From NCBI RefSeq assembly GCF_029543085.1, contig NZ_CP119967.1, positions 1,080,501-1,144,500 of the forward strand: a DNA stretch of 64,000 nucleotides. The letters are read 5' to 3'. Position numbers and translations under genes: made by a program. Origin of the DNA: Pseudomonas sp. A34-9. GTDB lineage: Bacteria > Pseudomonadota > Gammaproteobacteria > Pseudomonadales > Pseudomonadaceae. Below, one piece after another: positions 27,019 through 35,767 of the stretch (its first letter is position 1; each line of letters begins with the position of its first letter). The notes under the pieces were generated by a model that was not told the DNA's origin, did no database searches, and saw only the letters and a list, made by a program, of their open reading frames with translations.

Positions 27019-27375
27019 CATTTTTCGATTCGCCGCAATTCTTATGATCTGCTCCAGCACATTGTCCATCTGCTGGATCACCTCGAGATTACTGAAACGC
27101 GCGACTTCAATGCCCTTTTGATTCAGATAGCGTGTCCGACGCTGATCATGAATCACTCCCGGCGTTCCATAATGCTGACCGCCGTCCAGCTCGATCGCCA
27201 ACTTCAGCTCAGCGCAATAAAAATCCAGCACGTAAGGCTGGCAGGGAAACTGCCGACGAAATTTCAGATTGGCGATCTGGCGTGCGCGTAGCTTTTGCCA
27301 GAGCAGGTGTTCGCAGTCGGTTTGATTGATGCGTAACTGGCGGGAGAATTGGACGAGGGTGGGGCGTGTTTGCAT
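27007..27375 (-). CDS. DUF559 family nuclease-like protein
   Basis: 122 aa. DUF559 proteins share the restriction-endonuclease-like (Vsr/PD-(D/E)XK) fold. The family core is visible: LLWQKLRARQI near residue 25, then FRRQFP, YVLDFYC (candidate catalytic Asp) and LAIELDGGQH (Glu and Asp). The C-terminal half follows TRYLNQKGIEVARF. No biological role is established. Notably, the last codons and the stop (ATG CCC TCA CCC TAA) are made by the terminal arm of the repeat element that begins at 27018, and a sister element starts 58 nt upstream of the start codon. An AAGGA site precedes ATG 27375. Confidence 0.88.
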   Translation of the reverse strand: MQTRPTLVQFSRQLRINQTDCEHLLWQKLRARQIANLKFRRQFPCQPYVLDFYCAELKLAIELDGGQHYGTPGVIHDQRRTRYLNQKGIEVARFSNLEVIQQMDNVLEQIIRIAANRKMPSP

Positions 27376-27432
27376 GCTTCACTATCCTTGTGAAGTTGGT
27401 TTGAAGTTTTACTGTAGACCATGACCCGCTGA

Positions 27433-27755
27433 CCCTCACCCCAGCCCTCTCCCGGAGGGAGAGGGAGCCGACCGAGTCGTGTTACGTAATACATCGACCT
27501 GAAAGACCGAGACGATTATGGATTCGGCAAAGCAGAATCAGGTTGGCGTACCTCGCAAGTATCCCCCAATCAGTTCCCTCTCCCGGAGGGAGAGGGAGCC
27601 GACCGAGTTGTGTTACGTAATACATCGACCTGAAAGACCGAGTCGATTATGGATTCGGAAAAGCAGAATCAGGTCGGCGTACTTCGCAAGCATCCCCCGA
27701 TCAGTCCCCTCTCCCTACGGGCGGTCCGACGTTTCGGGAGGGCTAGGGTGAGGGG
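27433..27755. repeat. CCCTCACCC element with two 131-bp tandem units, right of the DUF559 gene
   Basis: Begins CCCTCACCCCAGCCCTCTCC. The CCCGGAGGGA hairpin at 27451 recurs at 27582, a 131-nt period, with nearly identical units (GTGTTACGTAATACATCGAC in both). The right terminal hairpin is broken by extra bases (about 27718-27735, GGGCGGTCCGACGTTTC) before GGGCTAGGGTGAGGGG. Ends 10 nt before the fecA stop codon. Confidence 0.9.
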
Positions 27756-27765
27756 CTCTTAAGCC

Positions 27766-30099
27766 TTAAAACGCAACAGACGTCTGCACATAAACCGTGC
27801 GCGGCTCACCCACATACTTGCCCTTGTTGTTGTCATCAAACGAACGCGTGAAGTACTGCGTGTTGAAGATGTTCTTCACCCCCACCGCTACGTTCAGATC
27901 CGACAACTGCGGGCCGAAGTCATAGCCCGCGCGGCTGCTGAACAGCATGTAGCCCGGGATCTTGCCGGTGCTGCCGTCGGCGCTTTCTTTCGAGGTATTG
28001 GCGTTGTCGGCGAACTGGTCGCTCTGGAAGCTGCTATCCAGATTCAGCTTCCACGGGCCTTCGGTGTAGCCGACGCCAATCGTGCCTTTGTGTTTCGACG
28101 AGAACGGTACGCGATTGCCCTTGTTCGGCCCGTCTTCGCGGATGGTCGCGTCAACATAGGCGTAGGTGGCGTAGACATCGAAACCCGCGAGCGCCGGGCT
28201 CAAGTCATCCAGCGCGTAGTTGACGCTGGTCTCGATACCTTGGTGGCGGGTTTCGCCTCGGGCAATCACCGAATCGTTGGTCTGGTTGCTTTCGTACTGG
28301 TTGTCGAAGTTGATCAGGAACGCGCCGATCTCCGCGCGCAACGCGCCGTTGTCATAGCGCGTGCCGAGTTCCCAGGTGCGCGCCTTTTCCGGTTTCACTT
28401 CGCCGCTGGTTACGCGGTTGGGCATCTGGCTGTATTGCACACTGCCGAACGAGCCTTCGGTGTTGGCGTAGAGGTTCCAGCTGTCAGTCAGGTGATAGAG
28501 CACGTTCAATGCTGGCAGTGCGGTGTTGTAGTCGCCCTTGTATTTGACGTTGGTCAGGTTGTTGGTCTGCTGCGATTCGATCATTTCGTAGCGCACGCCC
28601 GGGGTGATCGTCCATTTGCCGATGTCGATGCGGTCGTCAACGAAGAAGGCATTGGCCTCGGTGCCGCCACGGGTGTCACGGTCATTGCGGCTGCTGGTGG
28701 TCGGGTATTCGTTGCTGCTGATTGGCGTGCGATAGCGCAGCTCGTGGCCAGCCTCGTTGATGTAGCGGTAGCCGACGCCGACTTCATGGCTGGTCGGGCC
28801 GAGGTCGAAACCTTGGGCGAAACGGGTTTCCAGACCCCGTACCCAATACTCGCGCGGCGACAGCGAGAGGAATGTGCCCTGATCGAGATAGCCGCTGCGC
28901 AAGGTCTTGGTGAAGAAGGTGTTGGCGGTGAATTCGCGGCGATCTTCCTGATAGCGATAGCCGAAATTGAACATTGTGCGTCGGCCCCAGAACTGGTCTT
29001 TCGGCCGTGTCGACTGGTACGGATCGGCGTCGTAATCGGCAACGTTCAGACCGCCGGGCATGTCGGCTTTACCTTCGTAATACTGCGCCATGGCGTTGAA
29101 GCTGTTGGCCTCGTCGAGCTGGTATTTGCCCTTGAGGATCAGGTCGTCGATCTCGGTGTCGCTGTGCTCGCGCCAGTCACCACCACGGGTGCCGGAGTAG
29201 AGCAACGCGCCGCCGAGGCCATTGGCATGGGTGCCACCGGCCAGCAGATTGGCGCTGGTCTTGAAGCCGTCATGGCTCGAGGATGGGCTGGTTTCCGTCT
29301 GGAAGCCGCCCTTGACCGTTGGCTCGTCGGGAATCGCCCGGGTCACGAAGTTGACCACGCCACCGACGTTCTGCGGGCCGTAACGCACGGCGCCACCGCC
29401 GCGCACCACGTCCACGGCATCCATGTTGCCCATGCTGATTGGCGCGAACGATAGCTGCGGTTGGCCATAAGGCGCGAACGGCACCGGAATGCCATCCATC
29501 AACACCGTCGAGCGCGCGGCCAGGCGTGGATTCAAGCCACGAATACCGAAATTAAGCGCCATGTCGTGGCTGCCGGTGCCGTTGTTTTCCGGGGCATTGA
29601 CGCCGGGAATGCGGTTGAGCACATCGCGCGCCTGAGTGGCGCCCTGGCGTTCAAATTCTTCACGGCGGATCACATCACGGGCGCCGGGATGTTCGAACAC
29701 ATTGATTTGCGCAGCGTCGCCGAGCCAGTCGCCGACGACTTTCGAGGTGTCCAGTTCCAGCGCGGCGTCCGCCACCGGTTGCAGGCTGAACGCATTGTTG
29801 CCCTCGGCGCGCGCCTGCAGGCCGGTGCCTTCAAGCAATGCATTCAAACCTTGCTCTGGGGTGTAACGGCCTTCCAGGCCACGGCTTTGCACACCGCTGG
29901 TGATTTGCGAACCAAACGAGATCAAGACCCCGGCTTCACGGCCAAACTGGTTGAGGGCGTTTTCCAGCGACGACGGCGCGATGTGATAAGCCTTGGCTTC
30001 AGCAGCCATCGCAGCGGGCAGGGCACTGAAACTCAGGCTGGCGCCGAGAACGAGATTGCGCAGGCTGCGAGCCAGTGGCGTGAGGCGGGTGGGGTGCAT
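27766..30099 (-). CDS. fecA: TonB-dependent ferric citrate receptor FecA
   Basis: 777 aa outer-membrane receptor and signalling protein. Signal peptide to about residue 33 (AMA-AE); N-terminal secretin/TonB signalling domain (about 35-110, YHIAPSSLENALNQFGREAG) that talks to FecR; plug domain (about 130-250); 22-strand barrel ending in VAF. Long stretches agree with E. coli FecA as I recall it: GARDVIRREEFERQGAT, RIPGVNAPENNGTGSHDMAL, DGIPVPFAPYGQPQLS and YADMPGGL-like KADMPGGLNVADYDAD. Preceded on the same strand by fecI and fecR, the usual surface-signalling trio. An inverted REP pair lies in the fecR-fecA gap, so fecA probably has its own FecI-dependent promoter. Confidence 0.95.
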   Translation of the reverse strand: MHPTRLTPLARSLRNLVLGASLSFSALPAAMAAEAKAYHIAPSSLENALNQFGREAGVLISFGSQITSGVQSRGLEGRYTPEQGLNALLEGTGLQARAEGNNAFSLQPVADAALELDTSKVVGDWLGDAAQINVFEHPGARDVIRREEFERQGATQARDVLNRIPGVNAPENNGTGSHDMALNFGIRGLNPRLAARSTVLMDGIPVPFAPYGQPQLSFAPISMGNMDAVDVVRGGGAVRYGPQNVGGVVNFVTRAIPDEPTVKGGFQTETSPSSSHDGFKTSANLLAGGTHANGLGGALLYSGTRGGDWREHSDTEIDDLILKGKYQLDEANSFNAMAQYYEGKADMPGGLNVADYDADPYQSTRPKDQFWGRRTMFNFGYRYQEDRREFTANTFFTKTLRSGYLDQGTFLSLSPREYWVRGLETRFAQGFDLGPTSHEVGVGYRYINEAGHELRYRTPISSNEYPTTSSRNDRDTRGGTEANAFFVDDRIDIGKWTITPGVRYEMIESQQTNNLTNVKYKGDYNTALPALNVLYHLTDSWNLYANTEGSFGSVQYSQMPNRVTSGEVKPEKARTWELGTRYDNGALRAEIGAFLINFDNQYESNQTNDSVIARGETRHQGIETSVNYALDDLSPALAGFDVYATYAYVDATIREDGPNKGNRVPFSSKHKGTIGVGYTEGPWKLNLDSSFQSDQFADNANTSKESADGSTGKIPGYMLFSSRAGYDFGPQLSDLNVAVGVKNIFNTQYFTRSFDDNNKGKYVGEPRTVYVQTSVAF

Positions 30100-30181
30100 G
30101 TTGATGATCCTGAGAAGGTTGAATCAAGGGGGCTTTCCTTCTCTGTCACGCCAGATCTGAAAAACGGCTCATTTATTTTTA

Positions 30182-30299
30182 AGATCAAAAGGTCGGTCGA
30201 TCGCGGCCCGAGCCTTCGGCAGCTCCTACAGAAGATATGCATTCCACATGTAGGAGCTGCCGAAGGCTCGGGCCGTGATCGGACGATCTTTTGATCTTG
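30182..30299. repeat. Inverted REP pair, type B
   Basis: Extended arms AAGATCAAAAGGTCGG...CCCGAGCCTTCGGCAGCTCC and their inverse, spanning the fecR-fecA gap (30100-30303). Confidence 0.9.
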
Positions 30300-30303
30300 C
30301 TCC

Positions 30304-31236
30304 TTAAACCCGCGCTTCGACGGTCACCCAGTAGCGGGTAAAACGCTTCACCTTCACCGGCAAACTGATTTCCAGCAGATCGAGAATCCGCTCGCTGTCG
30401 TCCAGCGGGTAAGTCCCGGAGATCAGCAGGTCGGCGACGCTCCTGTCACAGTTGAGCTGGCCGCGACGGTAGCGGTTGAGTTCATTGAGGAAGTCGCCCA
30501 AACGCATATGCGCGGCCACCAGCATGCCGTCAGCCCAGGCGCCGCTGTTGGCATCCAGCGGTTCGGTGGCGCTGACGGACGTCGAGGTAAAACTCAACTG
30601 ACGCGCGAGCGGCAGCGACATTGACGCGCGCCCATTACCGCTCAGTTCGACACGGCCTTCAAACAGCGCAACCTGCGTGCGATCGGCAAATTGACGCACA
30701 TTGAGACGTGCTCCATAAGTTTTAAGAATGCCCTGAGCGGTGCGCACTTCGAATGATTGCGCGGCAGTCAGAAGGATTTCGCCTTCGAGCAAGCGGATCA
30801 GTCGCGCCGAGGTATCGACATCGGCGGCACTGGCTGTATTGAGTTGCAACTGATCGCCGGCACCAAGCGCCACCCTGCGCCGTTGCCCGATCGGGCTGCG
30901 GTAATCAGCGAGCAGCGACGGCAGGGGATTGTGCTCGCGCATGCCCCAGGTGACGGCTGAGCCCGCGCCAAGAATCAGCAGCAGTTTCAGTGCCTGACGA
31001 CGACTGCCGGGCTTCGCTCCGTTCAACGCCGCGTGTGCCAGCGGCGAAGACACGCCGCGCAGACGCTGATTGACTCGTTGAATATGCTCCCACGCCCGAC
31101 GATGTTCACTGTGCGCATCCAACCATTGTTGCCAGGCGTGTTGCTGGCGCGGGGAGAGCGCGCCTTGCTGCATTTCCATCAGCCAGTGCACGGCCTGTTC
31201 TGCCACCTGAGAGGAGAAATCCGCTGCGCGGTTCAT
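30304..31236 (-). CDS. fecR: FecR anti-sigma factor / signal transducer
   Basis: 310 aa inner-membrane protein. N-terminal cytoplasmic DUF4880 region (QAVHWLMEMQQGALSPRQQH, WQQWLDAHSEHRRAWEHIQ) that binds FecI; one membrane helix at about 85-105 (LKLLLILGAGSAVTWG); periplasmic FecR domain (RRVALGAGDQLQLNTASAAD). It relays FecA occupancy to FecI. ATG 31236 overlaps the fecI stop in ATGA, so the pair is translationally coupled. Confidence 0.95.
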   Translation of the reverse strand: MNRAADFSSQVAEQAVHWLMEMQQGALSPRQQHAWQQWLDAHSEHRRAWEHIQRVNQRLRGVSSPLAHAALNGAKPGSRRQALKLLLILGAGSAVTWGMREHNPLPSLLADYRSPIGQRRRVALGAGDQLQLNTASAADVDTSARLIRLLEGEILLTAAQSFEVRTAQGILKTYGARLNVRQFADRTQVALFEGRVELSGNGRASMSLPLARQLSFTSTSVSATEPLDANSGAWADGMLVAAHMRLGDFLNELNRYRRGQLNCDRSVADLLISGTYPLDDSERILDLLEISLPVKVKRFTRYWVTVEARV

Positions 31237-31775
31237 AGGGCGAAATAGCAGCGCATCGCCGCTTTGTTCAGATGACGTTTGACCGTGGCCACGGAAATGC
31301 CGAGTTCGGTGGCAATCTGTGGATACGTCAGACCATCGACCTGCGCCAGCAAAAAGGCGCGTTTGACCTGGCGCGGCAGACCGTCGAGCAACTCATCCAG
31401 CTCTATCAGGGTTTGCAGGATGATCGCCTTGTCTTCTTCCGACGGCGCGACCATGTCCGGCATCTGCGCCAGGGTGTCAAGGTAGGCGCGTTCCAGATCC
31501 TGACGGCGGTAATGATTGAACAGAACACGTTTGGCCAGCGTCGTCAGAAAGGCGCGCGGCTCGATGATCACCGGCGGTTCACGCGCGGTCAGCACCTTGA
31601 TGAAGGTGTCCTGGGCCAGATCCGCCGCGCTGTCCGGGCAGCCGAGTTTGCGCCGCAGCCAGCCGGTCAGCCAGCTGTGGTGGGCCTGATAGAGCGATTC
31701 GACGGGATGGGCGGACGGCAACGGTATTACCCCGGGCGCCTGATGACGCGGTAGAGAGTATGCGTTAGAGAACAA
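31233..31775 (-). CDS. fecI: FecI, ECF sigma factor for ferric citrate uptake
   Basis: Up to 180 aa. Region 2 (SLYQAHHSWLTGWLRRKLGC, AADLAQDTFIKVL, FLTTLAKRVLFNHYRR) and region 4 (QVDGLTYPQIATELGISVAT) are complete. It directs transcription of fecA when ferric citrate is sensed. The start is uncertain: TTG 31775 is the furthest; TTG 31721 behind CGGGG gives a length closer to E. coli FecI. A Fur-box-like sequence lies 62 nt upstream, shared with the divergent DUF3649 operon. Confidence 0.93.
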   Translation of the reverse strand: MFSNAYSLPRHQAPGVIPLPSAHPVESLYQAHHSWLTGWLRRKLGCPDSAADLAQDTFIKVLTAREPPVIIEPRAFLTTLAKRVLFNHYRRQDLERAYLDTLAQMPDMVAPSEEDKAIILQTLIELDELLDGLPRQVKRAFLLAQVDGLTYPQIATELGISVATVKRHLNKAAMRCYFAL

Positions 31776-31836
31776 GAACTGTTCGCATTGTAGTGGGCTA
31801 CATGCTCGGCCGGCAATCAGATGCTTTTGCGTATGA

Positions 31837-31856
31837 GAATATTTATCATTAATATT
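31837..31856. promoter_or_regulatory. Fur-box-like sequence between fecI and the DUF3649 operon
   Basis: GAATATTTATCATTAATATT is AT-rich and close to the repeated (A/T)AT(A/T)AT hexamer form of Fur sites (GATAATGATAATCATTATC). It sits between two divergent iron operons and would allow joint iron repression. Confidence 0.6.
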
Positions 31857-31911
31857 GCTCGCCTGTAGGTTCGGCTCATCGGTCGGACGTTTTTCGTTTC
31901 AGGGTCGAAAC

Positions 31912-32217
31912 ATGAAAGGCAAACTCGCCACACTTCCCATGTCCTATCGTCTGGCCGTCACCTCACGGGTGTTGGCCGCGGTGTTTGGCGGCTATCTCGT
32001 TGCAGCCCTGGCCAGTGTCACGCTGACGTTGTGGCTGCCATTGAGCCGTGCCGAAGCGGTGGTGACCGGCATGACCATTTCCTTTCTGGTCTATCTGGTG
32101 GCGGTGTTGTGGTGTTTTGCCTGTCGCACGGCGTGGTCCGCGTGGGTCGGCTTGCTGGTGCCGAGTGTGATTCTGGCAACCATTTCCGGCGCGGCGCGCG
32201 GCTTGGGTCTGGCATGA
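31912..32217 (+). CDS. DUF3649 small membrane protein, iron-uptake associated
   Basis: 101 aa with three predicted membrane helices (VLAAVFGGYLVAALASVTLT, TISFLVYLVAVLWCFAC, LLVPSVILATISGAA). DUF3649 genes in proteobacteria occur in front of PepSY and DUF3325 genes in iron loci; their exact job is not known. Start ATG 31912 gives the family-typical MKGKLATLP-like opening. The stop overlaps the next start (ATGA). A Fur-like site is about 55 nt upstream. Confidence 0.85.
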   Translation: MKGKLATLPMSYRLAVTSRVLAAVFGGYLVAALASVTLTLWLPLSRAEAVVTGMTISFLVYLVAVLWCFACRTAWSAWVGLLVPSVILATISGAARGLGLA

Positions 32218-33800
32218 AAGAGGGTTTTCGTCAGGCGATGGCCTGGCTGCACACCTGGGCCGGGCTGCTGTTCGGCTGGTTGCTGTTCGCGATTTTTCTG
32301 ACCGGGACGCTGGCGTATTTCAAGGGTGAAATCAGCCACTGGATGCAGCCGGAAATCCCCGCACGATCGGTGAGTGCCGAGACGAGCCTGACGGTGGCCC
32401 AGGACTATCTGCAACAACACGCGGCGGGCGCCTCACGCTGGCTGATCGATTTGCCTGATGCCCGTGATCCCGGCCTGACCGTACGCTGGCAGCCAGCGCC
32501 GGCGAAGCCCGGCGAGCGCGGGCGTTTCGAATCGAAAACCCTCGATGCGCAAACCGGCGCCGAAGTGCAGGGCCGCGAAAGCATGGGCGGGGAGTTCTTC
32601 TACCGTTTCCACTTCCAGTTGCAAATGCCTTATCCGTGGGGCCGCTGGCTGGCGACCATTGCCGCGATGGTGATGTTCGTTGCGCTGATTACCGGGATCA
32701 TCACCCACAAAAAAATCTTCAAGGACTTCTTCACCTTCCGCCCGCGCAAGGGCCAGCGTTCCTGGCTCGACGGGCATAACGCGGTGGGTGTGCTGGTGTT
32801 GCCGTTTCACCTGATGATCACTTACAGCAGCCTGGTGATTTTCATGTCGATGGTCATGCCGGCGAGCATCGTTGCGTCTTACGGCAGTGACGTGCGCACG
32901 TTTTATGACGAGGTGTTCCCGGCCTCGAAAACACCGGAGCGCGCCGATATCGCTGCACCGTTGGCGGCCATGGCGCCGCTGTTGAGCAAGGCCCGCGAGC
33001 AATGGTCGGGCGGCCACACGGCGCGCCTTTCCGTGAGCAATCCGGGGGATGCCAACGCCACGGTGGTGCTGTCCCGAGCCGGCGACAGTGTCGTGCATGA
33101 TTTCGGCCGCGCCGTGACCTTCAACGGTGTGACCGGACAGGTGCTCGGCAGCACACCGGACCAGCCGGTGGCGATGGCGGTGGGGGGAGCGTTCTATGGT
33201 TTGCACATGGGCCACTTCGCCGGGCCGCTCTTGCGCTGGCTGTACTTCATCTGCGGGCTGGCCGGCACGGCAATGATCGGCACCGGGCTGGTGATCTGGC
33301 TCGGCAAGCGTCAGCTCAAACATGCCAAGAGCGGTGTGATGCCGTTCGAATTGCGGCTGGTGGAAGTGCTGAATATCGCCAGCATGGCCGGGCTGGTGTC
33401 GGCGGTAGCGGTGTTCTTCCTTGCCAATCGTTTGTTGCCGGTGAATCTCGTCGGGCGCGCAGATTGGGAAGTGAACGCGTTCTTCATGGCCTGGGGATTG
33501 AGCGTGCTACACGCGGTGTTCAGACCGGGGCGCAAAGCCTGGATTGAACAGCTTGTGCTGGGGGCGGCGCTGTTTGTCGCGGTGCCGCTGATCAATGCGC
33601 TGACCACCCCTTGGAATCTCGGCGTCGCGTTGCTGCAGGGTGACTGGGCGTTGGCCGGGTTTGATTTGACCTGCCTCGCAACAGGTCTGTTTCTGGCCTG
33701 GGCCGTGTGGAAAATGCAGCGCGCCGGCAGCCCGGTCAGCGTGAAAAAAACATCACGCGAAAAGGCCCGGCCGATCATCCTTGAGCAAGGGACACCCTGA
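32214..33800 (+). CDS. PepSY-associated membrane protein, probable iron reductase
   Basis: 528 aa. N-terminal helix AWLHTWAGLLFGWLLFAIFL and further helices at about 145-175, 205-230, 330-360 and the C-terminal third make this a PepSY_TM protein of the kind linked to siderophore-iron reduction (FoxB/PiuB-like). Conserved His residues in the helices (LHTW, DGHNAVGV, PFHLM) could hold haem or iron. The frame is open for 61 codons upstream, but ATG 32214 overlapping the DUF3649 stop is the natural start. Middle gene of DUF3649-PepSY-DUF3325; the next gene overlaps by 1 nt. Confidence 0.85.
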   Translation: MKEGFRQAMAWLHTWAGLLFGWLLFAIFLTGTLAYFKGEISHWMQPEIPARSVSAETSLTVAQDYLQQHAAGASRWLIDLPDARDPGLTVRWQPAPAKPGERGRFESKTLDAQTGAEVQGRESMGGEFFYRFHFQLQMPYPWGRWLATIAAMVMFVALITGIITHKKIFKDFFTFRPRKGQRSWLDGHNAVGVLVLPFHLMITYSSLVIFMSMVMPASIVASYGSDVRTFYDEVFPASKTPERADIAAPLAAMAPLLSKAREQWSGGHTARLSVSNPGDANATVVLSRAGDSVVHDFGRAVTFNGVTGQVLGSTPDQPVAMAVGGAFYGLHMGHFAGPLLRWLYFICGLAGTAMIGTGLVIWLGKRQLKHAKSGVMPFELRLVEVLNIASMAGLVSAVAVFFLANRLLPVNLVGRADWEVNAFFMAWGLSVLHAVFRPGRKAWIEQLVLGAALFVAVPLINALTTPWNLGVALLQGDWALAGFDLTCLATGLFLAWAVWKMQRAGSPVSVKKTSREKARPIILEQGTP

Positions 33801-34126
33801 TGCTGCTGGCCCTGTTGCTCACCTACGCCGGATTCACCGCGTTGTGCCTGTCGATGCCTCGACACCACGATGAACTGCTCGGCCGAAAACCTTCCACCCG
33901 TCGTCGTCAGGGCCTGATGTTGGCCGGATGGCTGATGCTGAGTCTGTCACTGTGGGCGGCCGTCTCGGCGAACGGCTGGAGCTTCGGCCTGGTTGACTGG
34001 TTCGCCGTGCTGATGCTCAGCGCCCTGGCGTTGGTCTTGTTGCTGCCGTATCGCCCGCGTCTGGCCTTGGCGCTGGCCGGGGTCAGTTTGCTGGCCAGTC
34101 CGGTCGCGGCATGGGCGCAGTGCTGA
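33800..34126 (+). CDS. DUF3325 small membrane protein
   Basis: 108 aa with three to four membrane helices (LLALLLTYAGFTALCLSM, LMLAGWLMLSLSLWAAV, FAVLMLSALALVLLLPYR) and the PRHHDELLGR motif typical of DUF3325, the usual third partner of DUF3649 and PepSY genes. Function unknown; a helper in iron reduction or export across the inner membrane is inferred from company. It starts on the last base of the PepSY stop and ends 1 nt before the sigma-factor gene, so all five genes from 31912 to 35680 look co-transcribed. Confidence 0.8.
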   Translation: MLLALLLTYAGFTALCLSMPRHHDELLGRKPSTRRRQGLMLAGWLMLSLSLWAAVSANGWSFGLVDWFAVLMLSALALVLLLPYRPRLALALAGVSLLASPVAAWAQC

Positions 34127-34127
34127 C

Positions 34128-34694
34128 GTGCTGATCGGGCTGCCGCCGGAATCCCGCGACGACGAGCCGCGCGGGGCGCGTGCGCATTTTCTTCAGGTAT
34201 TCCTGTCCCAGCGTTCGCAAATGGAAGCGCTGGTGAGCCGACGCGTCGGTTGCCGGGCGACGGCGGCGGATCTGGTGCAGGACCTGTTTCTGCGTTTCTG
34301 GCGGCGGCCGCTGGTGCAGGTCGAAGAACTCAGCACCTATCTTTTGCGCTGCGCCGGCAACATTGCTATCGACCATCTGCGCAGCGAAGGCACGCGTACG
34401 CGGGTCAACGAAGGCTGGCAACCGGAAGCGCCGGACAGCCACGGCAGCGAACCGCAAGCGGCGCTGGAAGCGGGCAATGATCTGCGCCATGTCGAAGCGG
34501 CGTTGCGCGCCTTGCCCGAACGCACCCGGCAAATCTTTTTGCTCAATCGCATCCACGGCCGCAAGTACGCGGACATCGCCAAAGCCATGGGCCTGTCCCA
34601 AAGTGCCGTGGAAAAACATATGATGCGCGCCCTCGAGGCCTGCAAGGCCAGCCTGCGCGAACCCGCGCCACGCCTGCCAGGGAAAGCACCGTGA
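34128..34694 (+). CDS. ECF sigma factor, FecI-like (second iron system)
   Basis: 188 aa from GTG 34128. Region 2: FLSQRSQMEALVSRRVGCRA, AADLVQDLFLRFWRR, YLLRCAGNIAIDHLR; region 4: LPERTRQIFLLNRIHGRKYA and GLSQSAVEKHMMRALE. It belongs to the iron-starvation ECF group, with an anti-sigma gene overlapping it (GTGA) and a TonB receptor after that. Presumed to activate the receptor at 35880 on siderophore binding. GTG start has no strong ribosome site, consistent with coupling to the gene before. Confidence 0.9.
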   Translation: MLIGLPPESRDDEPRGARAHFLQVFLSQRSQMEALVSRRVGCRATAADLVQDLFLRFWRRPLVQVEELSTYLLRCAGNIAIDHLRSEGTRTRVNEGWQPEAPDSHGSEPQAALEAGNDLRHVEAALRALPERTRQIFLLNRIHGRKYADIAKAMGLSQSAVEKHMMRALEACKASLREPAPRLPGKAP

Positions 34695-35680
34695 AGCCAT
34701 CCGATTGCCCCACCCCGACGCCCGCTCAAGAGCAGGCCGCGTTTGCCTGGCTGAGCCTGTTGCACGATCGGCCCAGCGCCGGTGATCAACTGACCTTCAG
34801 CCAATGGCTGCGCGCCGATCCGGCGCATGCCGAGGCTTACGCGCAGGCGCAGGTCGTCTGGGAACTGAGCGAAAGCCCGGCGCGAACGCTGGCCGATGAA
34901 GAGGCTTTGGCGTTGCAGGGCTTTCTCGAGTCGATGGATCGCCCGCGCCGTCCGGCGCTGTTGCGCTGGTCGGGCGCGCTGGCGATGGCGGCGTGTCTGG
35001 TGCTGATGGTCAGCGTCGGCACCGGGTGGCAACCGCAACGCTGGATCGACGATCTGGGCGCTGATTATGTCTCGGCACCCGGCGAGATCCGCACGGTGAC
35101 GCTGGCCGATCAGTCGCAAGTGACGCTGGATGGCGACAGTGCGATTGCCGTGGACTTCAGTCAGGGTGAGCGGCATGTTCAGTTGCGTCGTGGTGCCGGT
35201 TTCTTCAGCGTCACCCACACCGGTGATCCGTTCGTAGTTGCGGCGCAGAAGGGCGAGGCGCGGGTGCTTGGCACGCAATTCGAAGTGCGACTGCAGCCTC
35301 ACGGTGCGCAGGTTACGGTGTTGTCCGGGCGCGTTGGCGTGACGGCGGATCGCGATGGCGAACAACAGATCCTCACCGCCGGTCAGCAGGTGGCTTACGG
35401 CGAAGGCACGTCGCAAAAGCTTCATGCGGTGGACAGCGAAGCACAGCTGGCCTGGCGTCAGGGCTGGCTGACGTATTACAAGTCGACGCTGGCCGATGTG
35501 GTCGAGGATCTGCGCCGTTATTACCCGGGGCGGATTGTGTTGCTCAACGATGAGCTGGCGGCGCGCAAGGTCAGTGGCAGTTTTCCGAGCAAGGATCCGC
35601 AGGCGGTGCTCAGTTCCCTGCAAGGGGTGATGGGGTTTGAGCAGCATCAGGTGTTGGGGCATCTGATTATTTTGCGTTGA
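34691..35680 (+). CDS. FecR-type anti-sigma factor
   Basis: 329 aa from GTG 34691, overlapping the sigma gene by 4 nt. N-terminal DUF4880 segment (AFAWLSLLHDRPSAGDQLTF, QWLRADPAHAEAYAQAQVVW), one membrane helix at about 97-115 (ALAMAACLVLMVSVGTGW), FecR domain (IRTVTLADQSQVTLDGDSAI) and a C-terminal secretin/TonB-like short domain (KVSGSFPSKDPQAVLSSLQG). It holds the sigma factor and couples it to the receptor at 35880. Confidence 0.92.
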   Translation: MKPSDCPTPTPAQEQAAFAWLSLLHDRPSAGDQLTFSQWLRADPAHAEAYAQAQVVWELSESPARTLADEEALALQGFLESMDRPRRPALLRWSGALAMAACLVLMVSVGTGWQPQRWIDDLGADYVSAPGEIRTVTLADQSQVTLDGDSAIAVDFSQGERHVQLRRGAGFFSVTHTGDPFVVAAQKGEARVLGTQFEVRLQPHGAQVTVLSGRVGVTADRDGEQQILTAGQQVAYGEGTSQKLHAVDSEAQLAWRQGWLTYYKSTLADVVEDLRRYYPGRIVLLNDELAARKVSGSFPSKDPQAVLSSLQGVMGFEQHQVLGHLIILR

Positions 35681-35690
35681 AGTAAAAGTC

Positions 35691-35767
35691 AAAAAATCGC
35701 AGCCTTCGGCAGCTCCTACAGGGGTCGCATTCCAATGTAGGAGCTGCCGAAGGCGGCGATCTTTTGC
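35691..35767. repeat. Inverted REP pair, type B
   Basis: GATCGCAGCCTTCGGCAGCT-type arms in inverted orientation between the anti-sigma gene and the receptor gene. Right after it, TTGAAAAATATTTTCAA (35770-35786) is an AT-rich inverted repeat that may belong to the receptor promoter. Confidence 0.9.

Noticed and set aside
26711..27755. CRISPR array
   Set aside because: The repeats are 131 nt, occur two per element, and have no spacer structure or cas genes; they are palindromic elements.
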